A DNA stretch of 64,000 nt from Rosa chinensis (Eukaryota > Streptophyta > Magnoliopsida > Rosales > Rosaceae). A program made the translations under genes and the position numbers. Of the stretch, positions 24,535 to 34,899 are shown in pieces (the stretch's first letter is position 1; each line of letters begins with the position of its first letter). The stretch spans positions 83,124,824 to 83,188,823 of the forward strand of contig NC_037092.1 in NCBI RefSeq assembly GCF_002994745.2. Direction: 5' to 3'. Under the pieces are notes generated by a model. It did no database searches and was not told the origin of the DNA. It worked only from the letters and a program-made list of their open reading frames with translations.

Positions 24535-25524
24535 CTAAAGTTTTGCATGGAAAGACTTCTCAAGGCAATATGAGACAATAATAGGCCCGGCCACATCTCC
24601 CAGAATACGACCAATCCACTGGCCAGTTGAAGGGCGAAAAAGAGTGGCGCCAATACCTGCCCCAATCGAAGCAAAAATAAGTGATGCACCACACCTGAAA
24701 GTAGTGCCCCAAACCTTATTCCCAAGACGTTTAAGCTTTTGTGGTGTATCAATTTCATCAACCACTTCTTTAGAGTTTGTCATTCCAGAAAAAGTTCGGT
24801 AGATATCAATGCTAACTGAGATGATCCAAGATGCTGCAACATCTAGAAAGTGTCCTCTCATAGTCATCTTGCTAACACTGAAGAAGAAAACGTATGTTGG
24901 CATTCTTCTTCCAGCTTTCCTCATCGCAGACTTTGAGGTATCTTTCAGAAGTTTCCATGCCATTCTCTGTGACACATAATGAACAGAAATTCTTTCTAGA
25001 ATCCGTTTAGTGGTTGAGACAGTAGCATCACGAGCAATTTTCTTTAGTGATTTTTTGAATGGAGCAACATAATCTACATGTTGTTCTTCTTCAGTGTCCC
25101 GCAGAAAGTCATCATCGTCCTCTTGCAAGTTTCTACGAGGCTCCAGAAGAGGTAAGTAGAACATCAAAAATGACCTCAGAGTCATCAGAGTTAGAGCTCT
25201 CAATTCGAAAGCTGAGAATTGAGGCTTTAACTCGATTGTGTATTCCTTGGTACCGAAATTCACAGATTCATTCTGAAATATTTTTAAGGATGCACTTCGT
25301 ACATTAGAGGTGTAATCTTCAGACAATGTTGCTCCAGCATCACAATAGGCAACTGGAACCCTAAAATTACTGAAGAAGGACTTGTAAACGTAAGGAGCTC
25401 CAGCGGCGACGGAGGCGGCTGCAGCGGCTGCTTTAGCGGAGAAAAACCCAGAAGCGTGTAGGCTTTGGGTTGTAAGACTTGGGTTTTTTCTCAGCAGATC
25501 TAAGACAATTGCTATTCCCGCCAT
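24535..25524 (-). CDS. Tim17/22/23-like organellar membrane protein (plant-specific family)
   Basis: A single 329-codon exon. The start MAGIAIVLDLLRKNPSLTTQ is followed by an Ala-rich stretch (residues 31-43, AKAAAAAASVAAGAP) that could be part of an organelle-targeting region. A charged segment includes EDDDDFLRDTEEEQH. The C-terminal part has hydrophobic stretches: FLDVAASWIISVSIDIY, and CGASLIFASIGAGIGATLF, Gly-rich with GxxxG-like spacing as in Tim17/22/23 proteins, then GRILGDVAGPIIVSYCLEKS. I recall plant proteins of this type labelled as mitochondrial import inner membrane translocase subunits, but the function is not established from sequence alone. No frameshift or stop, and no near-identical copy in the window. 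The alternative is simply a plant membrane protein of unknown function. Confidence 0.75.
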   Translation of the reverse strand: MAGIAIVLDLLRKNPSLTTQSLHASGFFSAKAAAAAASVAAGAPYVYKSFFSNFRVPVAYCDAGATLSEDYTSNVRSASLKIFQNESVNFGTKEYTIELKPQFSAFELRALTLMTLRSFLMFYLPLLEPRRNLQEDDDDFLRDTEEEQHVDYVAPFKKSLKKIARDATVSTTKRILERISVHYVSQRMAWKLLKDTSKSAMRKAGRRMPTYVFFFSVSKMTMRGHFLDVAASWIISVSIDIYRTFSGMTNSKEVVDEIDTPQKLKRLGNKVWGTTFRCGASLIFASIGAGIGATLFRPSTGQWIGRILGDVAGPIIVSYCLEKSFHAKL

Positions 25525-26140
25525 TGTTAGTAAACCACAGAACTAATCCAAACCCACAAAAACTCTCAAACCAAAGAACTTGGTTGCTCTGTTGCTTCGT
25601 ATTGAAAAGAAAAAAAAAGAGAACTTGGTTGCTACCCTCCTGGCTCTTAATTTGCTCGTACGGGGCCGGGTAAAAGCATGAGATTTGAGAAATCGAAAAG
25701 ATGGGTTTTTGTTGACACCAAAAAGAAAAAAAAGATTGGATTTTGTCAGAATGAGATGAGAAAGAAGATGAAGAGACTTGAAAGAATGTGGGCAGAGCCG
25801 CAGAGGGGTTCGTATTCCTATGCTCCTAGCCAATTCAGTGTGATATCATTGTAGCTGACCTGTTTGAGAGCTAATATATAGAATAGTTCCCCTTGTATTT
25901 TCATATTTTCCCGAATTGGGTGGGGATTCATATTTTCCTTATCAAACTAGGATATTCAGACATTTGGGTAGTTTTCCTAAAAAAGATTGGTATTTTCCCA
26001 GTTAAACAAGGATTCCTACCTATAGAACAAGGATCATACTTTCATCAGGATTAGGAATATCGGAATTAAATAAAAAAATTTCAAATAAGCAAGGGGACAA
26101 TTACTCCCTTAACTCACTTCTTAAAAAAAAAAAACCTGTA
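25525..26140. other. 5' flank of the Tim-like gene
   Basis: This is upstream of the minus-strand gene. No second gene is supported; the 96-codon minus-strand open frame at 25543-25833 lacks any domain and probably overlaps its 5' leader. A TTTTCC(C/T)-rich stretch lies at 25895-26000. Confidence 0.4.
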
Positions 26141-26154
26141 TTGAGTATTTCTAT

Positions 26155-26185
<31 letters not shown>

Positions 26186-26202
26186 GGAGGCATTCCAAAG
26201 AG

Positions 26203-26567
26203 GACGTCCGCAGTGCGGACGTCAACGCTGCAGCTCGGCTCGGGGCGCGACAGAGCGGCTGGGCTTGCTGGACAGAAGCCAGGGGTCGGACGGACTGGTC
26301 TGCAGGCGGTGGAGTCGCCGACGACGTGGTTGCAGCGTTGCCCAGAAACCTGCAGTTGTAGGTGAGGTCGTTGCCTAGAAATCTGCAACCTCGACCCTCC
26401 TCCGACTTCGATCGCTACCCAGAAAGGCCTAGGATGCCTCCGGCCTCCATCCGGCAAGCCCCGAGCCGCCGTCGCTGCCTAAAACGCCTCAGAACCATCG
26501 ACGTCCGCTTCAGATCCTTCATATATATATATATATACATATCCTATTCAGAGCGAGGCCTCGCTCT
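26203..26567. repeat. GC-rich segment bounded by two perfect palindromes
   Basis: The 21-base hairpin GACGTCCGCA-G-TGCGGACGTC is at 26203-26223. The 18-base palindrome AGAGCGAGG/CCTCGCTCT is at 26550-26567. Just outside or inside lie (TA)n(CA)n at about 26153-26185 and (AT)n at 26521-26537. The block between is strikingly GC-rich (about 26200-26510) compared with its AT-rich surroundings. I see no TSD and cannot assign a superfamily; a fold-back element is possible. Confidence 0.45.
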
Positions 26568-26695
26568 AAAATTAAAGTGCGAGGTTGGAGTTTATGGTCA
26601 CTTTTCAGTTGCATATCCACATCTCGACCGTTCAGTTTTTAGGTACTAATATATAAATCATCTCTGTAAAATCTCACCCAAATTTCAGTTTTTAG

Positions 26696-27253
26696 GTGCA
26701 TGCTATAGTCTCCTCATTTACGAAAGTGCATCATATGCTGTGTACCATATATCGACTTTGCAAGACTGCGAAGTTGCTTTGTCCATTTTCAAGAGAAGGA
26801 AGGCACACAGAGCGAAATGGTACAGCAGTTAGAATTACTCGAGATGCCCAACAAGTCATCAGTAAACTACAAACGGAGTTCGAGATAAAAAGGTCTGATG
26901 AATATATATTTGAACACGTACTGCACAAATATTGAGTACTGGTGCTTTTCAGAATGCTTTGAAGTTTATTAACTCTTAGTTGAAGCAATGCATGCAAGAA
27001 GTTAAAAAAATTTCTAAACATGTTGGGTTTGCTATCATCCCTCACATAGTCAGAGGTTTTGCAGCAATTGAAAGTTAAAGCATTGAAGAGAGCGAGCTTA
27101 CGGAAGAGTATGCGTGGGGCAAAATTGACCGAAGTAGAAAGGAAAAACAAAGAATATGCAAAGAGTGAACAGATCAGAGCTGAATTGATCACAAAGGGGA
27201 TTGCAGTCATGGATGTGGGCAAGCAGACGATCTGGAGACCTTTATCCGAGTAG
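26696..27253 (+). pseudogene. Cysteinyl-tRNA synthetase C-terminal pseudogene
   Basis: Broken plus-strand frames match the C-terminal third of plant CysRS, which charges tRNA-Cys. In order: DAQQVISKLQTEFEIK (about 26848), AFQNALKFINS then a stop (about 26950), EVLQQLKVKALKRASL (about 27052) and YAKSEQIRAELITKGIAVMD, VGKQTIWRPLSE (to 27253). The catalytic HIGH/KMSKS part is missing. Several frameshifts and stops lie between the blocks. The blocks follow each other without introns, which suggests a processed (retro-copied) fragment, though I see no poly-A tail (an AT run follows at 27360). A GC-rich palindrome block lies immediately upstream. Confidence 0.7.
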
Positions 27254-27677
27254 TGCAAGTGCGCAACAAGCTAGGCTTTACTAGCTGCACTCTTCTGTTT
27301 TCCGTTGACATGAATCACATGATGATGTAGGCTTGGATACCTGACTAACCCTTAGCATAATATATATATATATATTTTTTTTGGTTTAAGGAATTAATGG
27401 ATCTACACGTATTTGACTTTAGTACGATTACAATGATTTACCAAACTGAATTTGCATGAAAATAAATTAATGAATGTCTTGTTTCCTGATCTAATGAGTA
27501 AGGGATAGAGCTGATCGACATTTAAGTTTTGTTTGTTACTGGTTCTCAAATGAAAGAGGGCAAGAAAGAAGATGATAAACGATATTGGCAATTTGGAACA
27601 ATATCCGATTAATGAATGACAAAATTTTACATATATCAAATTACATCGCATCAAAGTTAGAGCTATTTCTATCATCT
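27254..27677. other. Intergenic; 3' flank of the RING-H2 gene
   Basis: About 420 bases with an (AT)n/poly-T run at 27360-27382. Nothing else seen. Confidence 0.4.
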
Positions 27678-28295
27678 TTATTCAGGCTTCATCAACTGCT
27701 GGCTTATACCATACCTACACGGTAGGCAATAACTACTTTGCAGCCACCTGACAATGCAATCTCTATGGTACATGTGCGTACATGGGATACGAGTTTCTTC
27801 GGAACCAACCACAATCTCCTCGTTACAAACGGAACAGAAAACAGACTCCTCCTCCTCCTCCGTATTAGAATCCATGTCATCCTCCTCCGTATCCGAATCC
27901 ATGTCATCCTCCGTGTCCGAATATGCGCCCTCCTCCTCCTCCATGTCAGAATGACCAAGATCATAAATATCCATGTAGACTTTAACCCACAAATTCAAAA
28001 CCTTGGCATTAGCACTTGCCTTTGCATCGCTTAGTATTTTTTCTACAACGGAATGGTGATATCGGCACGGAACACGCAAGCTAGAAAGCGCGTCTTCAAT
28101 GACAGTCCTCGACACAATTGGCTCCTCCCTCAGTAAGTCACCGGTTTGAAGATGGAGCAAGGAGGCAGGGCCCCCATAGTTCGGATCAGTCACAAAGATG
28201 ATATTCATCAAGAAGTACTGATTCTCCGACGACTCCGGTCTCTCCCGTTCCATAAAAGGATGCCGGAACGATTGCACACACAAAGTGTCCATCAT
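27678..28295 (-). CDS. RING-H2 zinc finger protein, probable E3 ubiquitin ligase
   Basis: A single exon of 205 codons. The N-terminal two-thirds (residues 1-110) has no named domain but is shared with the decayed paralogue at 22785-24191. Residues about 115-150 are an acidic tandem repeat (DTEDDMDSDTEEDDMDSNTE). A C-terminal RING-H2 follows: Cys154, Cys157, Cys172, His174, His177, Cys180, Cys190, Cys193. Spacing is C-x2-C-x14-C-x1-H-x2-H-x2-C-x9-C-x2-C; the gap before the last pair is one shorter than the common ten. RING-H2 proteins of this kind recruit ubiquitin-charged E2 enzymes, and the conserved Trp (IVRWL) typical of E2 contact is present. There is no signal peptide or membrane segment. 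Its upstream region has a diverged copy at 40166-40510, just before the CWC22 gene. Confidence 0.85.
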   Translation of the reverse strand: MMDTLCVQSFRHPFMERERPESSENQYFLMNIIFVTDPNYGGPASLLHLQTGDLLREEPIVSRTVIEDALSSLRVPCRYHHSVVEKILSDAKASANAKVLNLWVKVYMDIYDLGHSDMEEEEGAYSDTEDDMDSDTEEDDMDSNTEEEEESVFCSVCNEEIVVGSEETRIPCTHMYHRDCIVRWLQSSYCLPCRYGISQQLMKPE

Positions 28296-28686
28296 GATCG
28301 ACAGAGAAATTATTCAAACAAGAAAGGATGTGGAAGCCTGTTCGAGAGCTTTGACCAATTTATAGACGGACTACATATTTCCTACTCGGTGTAGGATGCA
28401 ATTTTCCAAGTTTAACTAGGTTTCAGAACTTCTCACCAAAATAAAAAAATGGTTTCAGAATTATCCCATATCTTTTTGGGTCGGTGGGCTTGTTTCCTTT
28501 CATTTGGGCCTTACCCTTGTTTTCCATATAACTAGGGAGAGAACGGCGCGATGCAATGGACAGATTATTGTAGCGTTCTCTGTTTTTCTTTTTAATATTT
28601 TGTACTCGAGTGCAGTTTGATTAACAAAAATAACTAAGATTTGTTTGAATATAACAAAAGATATGAATAATAAAATAAAAGGAAAA

Positions 28687-30012
28687 TGATCATTTACCCA
28701 ATTTTAACAACAAATTGCCCACTTGCTCCACTAACAGTTTTTTAACCCCATTTACCCAAAACACTTTAAGGGATTATTTCCCTACTACCCAATTAATTCT
28801 TTTTTATTCTTTTTATTTATTTTTAGGTATTTTTTGCCCTCTCCTTCTTTCTCACTTAGAGAGAAAAGTCATCATCCACCATGCTGTGCTCCGGTGACTA
28901 GTGGCCGGCAGCGAACTCCCTCGACCGGTGACCGGAATCCGGCGACCGGTCACCAGAATCAGGAATCCGGCTACCGGACTGGTGTCGGGATTCCGGCGTC
29001 TGAATTTATTGCCCCTCAATAATACCCAATAATCATATTATTGCCCCCCAGTAATCATATTATTGCCTCCCAAAAATCATATTATTGCCTCCAATAACCA
29101 TATTATTTTCGTCCAGTGAATTGTATGAACTCTCGAAACCAAAATGAATACACTACAAGTACAATTGATCATATTATTTCCCCCCAGTAATCATATTATT
29201 GCACCCCAATACTCATATTATTGGCTCCTAATAATCATATTATTACCCCCTAATACTCATATTATTGGCTCCTAATAATCATATTATTACCCTCCAATAA
29301 TCATATTATTGCCCTCAAGTGAACCAAAATGAATACATTACAGATACAAAAAAAAATAAAAGAAATAAAAAAAATCTTAGGATACCAAAAAAAAAAAAAA
29401 AAATCTCTAGGCACCATCGGAGTGTGAGGCCGATGCAGGAGTGGTTAACTTCACTGATCATCTCCACATACCATCTCCATCGTTCATCATCATCTTCTAG
29501 TTCGATTGGAACGAGGCGGAGCCGAAGCGCATCGGAGGTGCAGGATCGAGGGTGGCCGGGCGACGTCGTAGGCCTGGATCGAATCGGATCAGACTGATCC
29601 GATCTGGACTGGGTTTCACAGATGCCTCGCTGTACTCATCGGCGGAATGGCTTGAAGGTGCAGGTTCTAGTTTTGCGTCGAATCTGTGGCGGCCTGGATC
29701 ACATCAGATTGGACTGATTCGATCTGGACTGGGTTCACAGATCCAAGCAGGGGATCGATTTGCTTGGAGGAGGCAGCACTTTTATTTGGCGCGACGGGGA
29801 TGGTGGAATGGCGGTGTTGTCGGATTCGGGGGATGGAGGAGAGAAATCGGTGGGGGGAGAGAGAGAGAGTCTGAGAGAGAGATAGATAAGTGTAATTCAT
29901 TAATTAAAATGAGGGCAATACTGTCACTAGAGATTATATTGGGTAAATGGGGTTAAAAAACTCTTAGTGGAGTAAGTAGGCAATTTTTAGGCTAAAATTG
30001 GGTAAGTGGTCA
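28687..30012. mobile_element. MULE-type non-autonomous element with about 75-bp TIRs
   Basis: The left end TGATCATTTACCCAATTTTA and the reverse-complemented right end TGACCACTTACCCAATTTTA stay alignable for about 75 bases, both ending in a block reading GTTTTTTAACCCCATTTACC. Such long TIRs are typical of Mutator-like elements. The expected 9-bp TSD is not evident (AAAGGAAAA versus CGACCCCAA). Inside are a minisatellite (29022-29320) and a GC-rich part (29400-29830) with an imperfect tandem copy (around 29570 and 29690; both contain GATCTGGACTGGG). There is no transposase. The GC-rich portion might be captured host DNA, but I recognise no protein. Confidence 0.75.
29022..29320. repeat. Degenerate minisatellite, about 20-22-bp unit
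   Basis: Roughly a dozen copies of a unit like CATATTATTGCCCCCCAATAAT, with variable C-runs and one interruption (about 29108-29167). It is contained within the MULE-type element. Confidence 0.85.
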
Positions 30013-31622
30013 CGACCCCAATAAAGTCAAGTGATATTGTTTAGGAGTTAGGTTACACTATATCAACATAGATTTAGGAGTTGCATTTTGTACACAACAT
30101 GTAACCAAATCATTGTCTCATTTAAAAACAGTTGTTACAAACAATTGCCAAGGAGCAAATAATTATTTAGAGTCTTCAGCTAGGAGGGATATGTGTTGTC
30201 CTATCTTTAACAAAGGGAGGCTATAATCGTCGCTGCCACCACTTCCCAGCAACATTGCTTGTACCTGGCTTCCCAACAATACTCATGTACTTGACTACCC
30301 AGCAATGCTTCTACTCATGCACTTTCATTGTTAAGATTCCATAAGCCTGCAACCACATCATATCCATTTTTCTATGCTAGTTTGAAACTTTAAACTCTGA
30401 AAAATAGCTCAATATATGAATCAAATGTTAAATTCATGATGCAACACAACATACATGAATAACCAAGATCAACATATATAACACATATACAAGTACAATT
30501 AGACCAGCTGCATAATATCCATACAATTCTGCATAATAGCTTTCCTAGTGGAACTAGGACTCCACCTGGATCAATAACACTTTAGATCCCTGCAGAAACA
30601 GCTTGGCCTAGGTTCGACATCTTGGAACAAGGATTGAATAGTAGCAGAACTTGAGCAAGAAGCCTTCTGTATGTCAACACCAACTGCTTCAGAATGGGGC
30701 TGAATAATATTCAAAACTGGTGATGAATACAGGGACTTTGCTCCCTTTATATATTAGCCAAAACCATGAGTTAGACTCATCCCATAAGGAGTCCAACACT
30801 GCTACATGTTTATCTAGTTAGGAGACTTATTGTTTATCACAAATACTCGATGTAATTTAGGTTGATTACTAATGAGCTTCCTACTTCTATTAAGAGATAT
30901 ACTCCTCAATAGATAACCAGAATTAGAGTTAAGATTATATACTTTTTGTTATTTATGTAAAGATAAATCAATTGGTTTTATTCTTAATGTAAATCAGATA
31001 ATGTTAAGTCCATATTTTCTAACATCAAATTCAGATAAGATATGAAATCTTACTTGAACTTAGTACTTCATCCGCTTGTATTATCATGGTATAGCATTGA
31101 TGTGTCCTCAAAATTAAATCCACTTGATATACCAACTGTGTCGTCAATATTGCTGCATGAAGAGGTCAGAAAGTTAGTAAGATCCATTTAAATTAATTCT
31201 TGTCATTAATCACCATGTACACATTGTGAAAGACCCTAAACACTACAGCAGAGTATTGCAGCCTTAAACAATAATTCAAATGGTGCCATCTCATCCCTTC
31301 TCTCTATATCCACAATTTGTCAGATTTTATAGAATGACTATTGACAGGACCAAGCTACGGAGCCAGAAAAGTAGAATGATATGCAGTACACATAAAAGGA
31401 ATATGCAAAATGAGGAAGTTGTTAGTAATCACCTATCCCTAACATTTCATAAACGGCATTATTAAGATAGGAAACATCAAAAGCCAACATACTCATAAAG
31501 CCTGCGAATGCATGAAAGCTATGTAAATTCATATAATTATATTGAAGCAAATGAAAGCTAGCTACAAGCCTACTACAAATATGATATGAGTTACCACCGA
31601 TGTTGAAGACTCCCTCAAGAAA
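30013..31622. other. Intergenic, nothing recognised
   Basis: AT-rich, with short open frames only (longest about 61 codons at 31280-31465). Imperfect repeats of the phrase CCCAGCAA..TGC/CTTG occur at 30235-30320. No element ends recognised. Confidence 0.4.
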
Positions 31623-32939
31623 CTACATGTCACGCCCCGAATTTTGAATAACAAATTCAAATCCGAAACATGAATTAAACAACTATGTCAAATAACGTTA
31701 TGATTTTTTTCATAAACAACTACACCACACGCCACTCAAATTCCAAACTCGAAAACCTCGAGTTAATTATTACAACTCATTCTTACAATTTAAAATTGTA
31801 AAGCTCTAATTGAGCATAACAAACCTCACAATAGAAGGAAATAAAGTAAATGCTGCAACCCTTAACCAGCTCGGTCTCCTCCCTGATTATCCTGACCTGC
31901 AGGATTATCCTCTACACCGTTTGAATAGTGTACCGGGATTGCAACAACACAAAACCCGGTAAGCTTTCTGAAAGCCCGTATGAGTAAACAAGAATGAAAG
32001 GTTGATTTATTAAATCACAATTCTTTTAACTCAAGTAAACAACCAACAATCTCAACAATCGATCACCAAAATCATCAACTCCAACTCACCAAGAATTAAT
32101 ACAGGATCAAAACTCACATTTTCTTCCCAAAACCCCGAAAGCGTATTTATACAAATACGGTGACTGACAGACTAGAGCTCTAACTGTATCGTAGCCCATC
32201 ACCTGGCCTAGGTTATGGCATCCGACATGATTGTCAATATCGTAGTCCATCATCATAGTTTAGAGCATCCGATACGCATACTCAACTTAGCCCGTCACCC
32301 GGTAAGGGTCGTGGCATCTATACTCAACCAATCGTAGCCCGTCATCCACCTCGGATTAGAGCATCCGATTCCCTCATACCGGTCACTACGTCGACCCTAA
32401 ATCCAAAATCGGACATATAGAATAGCTTTCACACCACATGATCAACATTTCATTATTCAACAATTAAATGCGAGAATAATGCTTGAATAATAACCAATCC
32501 ATTCCCAATCATTTCATCACACCAATCACACGTCAACCAATATATATATATATATATATTCCACGTAAATATATATATATATATATATGTAATCATTCAC
32601 TTAGGAATGATCACTAATACCAACTATAAACCACACATAGTGAAAACCGAGAAATTCACTTTTATAGTTTAAATACATTTTACTTACCTATGGACCGTAG
32701 AAGATCAAGCCCCTGTATTTTAAAACAAATATTCATTTCCGTAAAACATTTTCAATCCATTACGATATAAGTAAAGTAATTTTGGTTCGTAATATGAACC
32801 ATGTGAGGTTTACTCACTTCAAAATTCCCGCTGCGTCTTTTTAACAGCTTAAACAACGATTTCACAAATCGTCCGCCAAATCAATCCGTCGATCACCTAA
32901 TCCAATATGATCTTAACTTAGCCAACAACTCAGAAACAT

Positions 32940-33060
32940 AATTAAATGACGATCCAACGGTCGGATCGAAATTAAACAATGATCCAACGGTTGGATCCTC
33001 ACAGATCGCCCTTAGGATCACTATTTCACAATTATACGAAGATCCAACGGTCGGATCTTC
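32940..33060. repeat. Repeated 17-bp palindrome within the LTR
   Basis: GATCCAACGGTCGGATC and close variants (GATCCAACGGTTGGATC) recur at roughly 32949, 32979 and 33043, each a near-perfect inverted repeat. They lie in the solo LTR where regulatory signals would be expected. The role is unknown. Confidence 0.6.
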
Positions 33061-33773
33061 ACCCATGACCACACAAAGTCATCGGGACAGTCATACGATC
33101 AACATATCAAAACTACAAGTCCATCGGACGATCCGATCTCCACAGATCACAAATCGAACGATCGAAATCAATCGAAACGTAAAAATTCATAACTTAATCA
33201 TACGATATCCAAAAATTTCGTATAATATATCGAAATGATCGTCTTAACATGTAGAACATAAAAATGGGCAGAAACTGCCCTTAAGGTCCCCGGAGGTGGC
33301 CGGAAATGGCCACCGGAGTTAGTTGCAGAGCCGCCGCCGACCACCACCATTGGTGTCGGGGCTGGGATGCTCTTCTTCATCTCATCATGCTTAACCAAAA
33401 ACTCTAAAGGCATGTTATCAGAAAACGTCAAGAAGAGGTCGAAAATTACCGAAATCAGTCACAGTGGCCGGAATTTTTCCAGAATCCGGCGAGCTTGAGT
33501 TCAACGTAAAAACTTCCACGAATCGCTTCGATCCCTTCTGGAGATTTGTTCAGCAACTCAAGGCGATCTCTCCAGTTTAAGAATCACTCAAAACGAAGCT
33601 CTACAGCTCGGGATATCCGGATCGAAAGTTCCGTTCTATCTAAGTCGGGGACTTGCAGCCGCCGCCATAGACCACTCCGCCGTGCAAGGTTGCTTCTGGG
33701 ATCTTCAAGAGGTTGAGGCGAGCTCGTGGATGGAGTTTGGTGAGGATTGATGGCCTGTAGCTCGAGTTATCAC

Positions 33774-33823
33774 CAATGGCGGATCTAGGATTGAAATCTT
33801 GGGCGGGCTTGGATTTCTCAAAC

Positions 33824-33864
<41 letters not shown>

Positions 33865-34519
33865 GGAGAATCTCGACGGTGCGACTGGAGACCCAAATTT
33901 GCTGTTTGAGGTTCTAAGCCCTTCGAATGAGGCCAAGCTCCTGGCCGAGATAGCACAAAAATTGTCAATTGATAAGTATTGAAATCAATTGCAGATTTGC
34001 AGAACAAGCTCACGGATTTAGATTTGCAGAACAAGCTCACCAGATTTCCAGAGGCCAGAGCAAGAGAATTTGATGTCTTGATGTCTTGATCTGTTCTCTG
34101 AGAGAAGTGGAGAACTGGAGGACCGAGGACGACTGGAGAGTGGAGCAGAGACTCCAGTTCCTGTCGCTAGGTGTTTGCAAATGGACTGGAGGAGGATGAC
34201 TGGGTATTCTTTCTCAGTGTAGTCCCTCACTGAGTCCGTCGCTGGGCGCCTGGGCTATCCTCTGTTGCAGAGAAGGCGAGAGGAGGACTGGAGGAGGACG
34301 ACTGGAGAGTGGAGGAGAGACGTAGATTGAACAGGCGAACACCCCGAAGTGACGAAGTCGAGCTCTGGAGTAGGGCTAGGAGGGTACTTCGGGCGGGCTT
34401 CAAATGGACAACACCCATTTAAAAAATATATATATATGTATACATTTAATTTTTTTTTTTAGGCCAAAATTCTCAGACGGGCTGGAGCCCGCCCAACCAT
34501 GTACCTGGATCCGCCAGTG
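33774..34519. mobile_element. hAT-type non-autonomous element, 746 bp
   Basis: The left end CAATGGCGGATCTAGGATTG and reverse-complemented right end CACTGGCGGATCCAGG form the TIR. The 8-bp direct repeat GTTATCAC flanks it exactly (33766-33773 and 34520-34527), the hAT-typical length. Inner GGGCGGGCTT blocks near both ends are also inverted. It contains (AT)n at about 33827-33860. No transposase. Inserted into the solo LTR, so it is younger than that LTR. Confidence 0.88.
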
Positions 34520-34899
34520 GTTATCACGATTGGACCCAAATCGGGTTTAAAACGAAACTGTGTTTCCAGCGGTGCCGCGGCGCAAGGCTGCCACCGGCAG
34601 CTGCACAAGGTTGAGGCGAAGCTATAGGAACTGGTCTGGTGTTTATCGATGGCCTGTGGAGCGAGAACAAGCTTGGAGAATAATTGCTCTGTTTCTTGGA
34701 TGGTTTCGGACGAGAGAGAGAGAGATTTTTCTGTGCTTGCCTACCACAATCCACTAATTCGCATACAATATAAAAGAAGCAAAGCAGAAGCACTGCTTTC
34801 CCTTTGTTGCTCAAAACACGGACATGCCGCGCCATTTTTAGTAAAAGAAATCTCCATTACCATAGTGCCAAATTAGAAAAATGAGGTTATTACACTACA

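Larger units (their letters stand above)
31628..34894. mobile_element. Solo LTR (retrotransposon), with nested hAT element
   Basis: It starts TGTCACGCCCCGAATTTTGA and ends GAGGTTATTACA (TG...CA). The 5-bp direct repeat CTACA flanks it (31623-31627 and 34895-34899), as produced by LTR-retrotransposon integrase. TGTCACGCCCCGAA is a common LTR start in plants. There is no gag or pol reading frame. After removing the 754 bases of the nested hAT element and its TSD copy, about 2.5 kb remain, consistent with one long LTR left by LTR-LTR recombination. Inside is a four-times repeated GATCCAACGGTCGGATC-type palindrome (32940-33055) and (AT)n at 32540-32590. Confidence 0.8.

Noticed and set aside
29022..29320. 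Regular short repeats that resemble a CRISPR array
   Set aside because: Unit about 20-22 bp, degenerate and tandem without spacers, inside a plant DNA transposon: a minisatellite.
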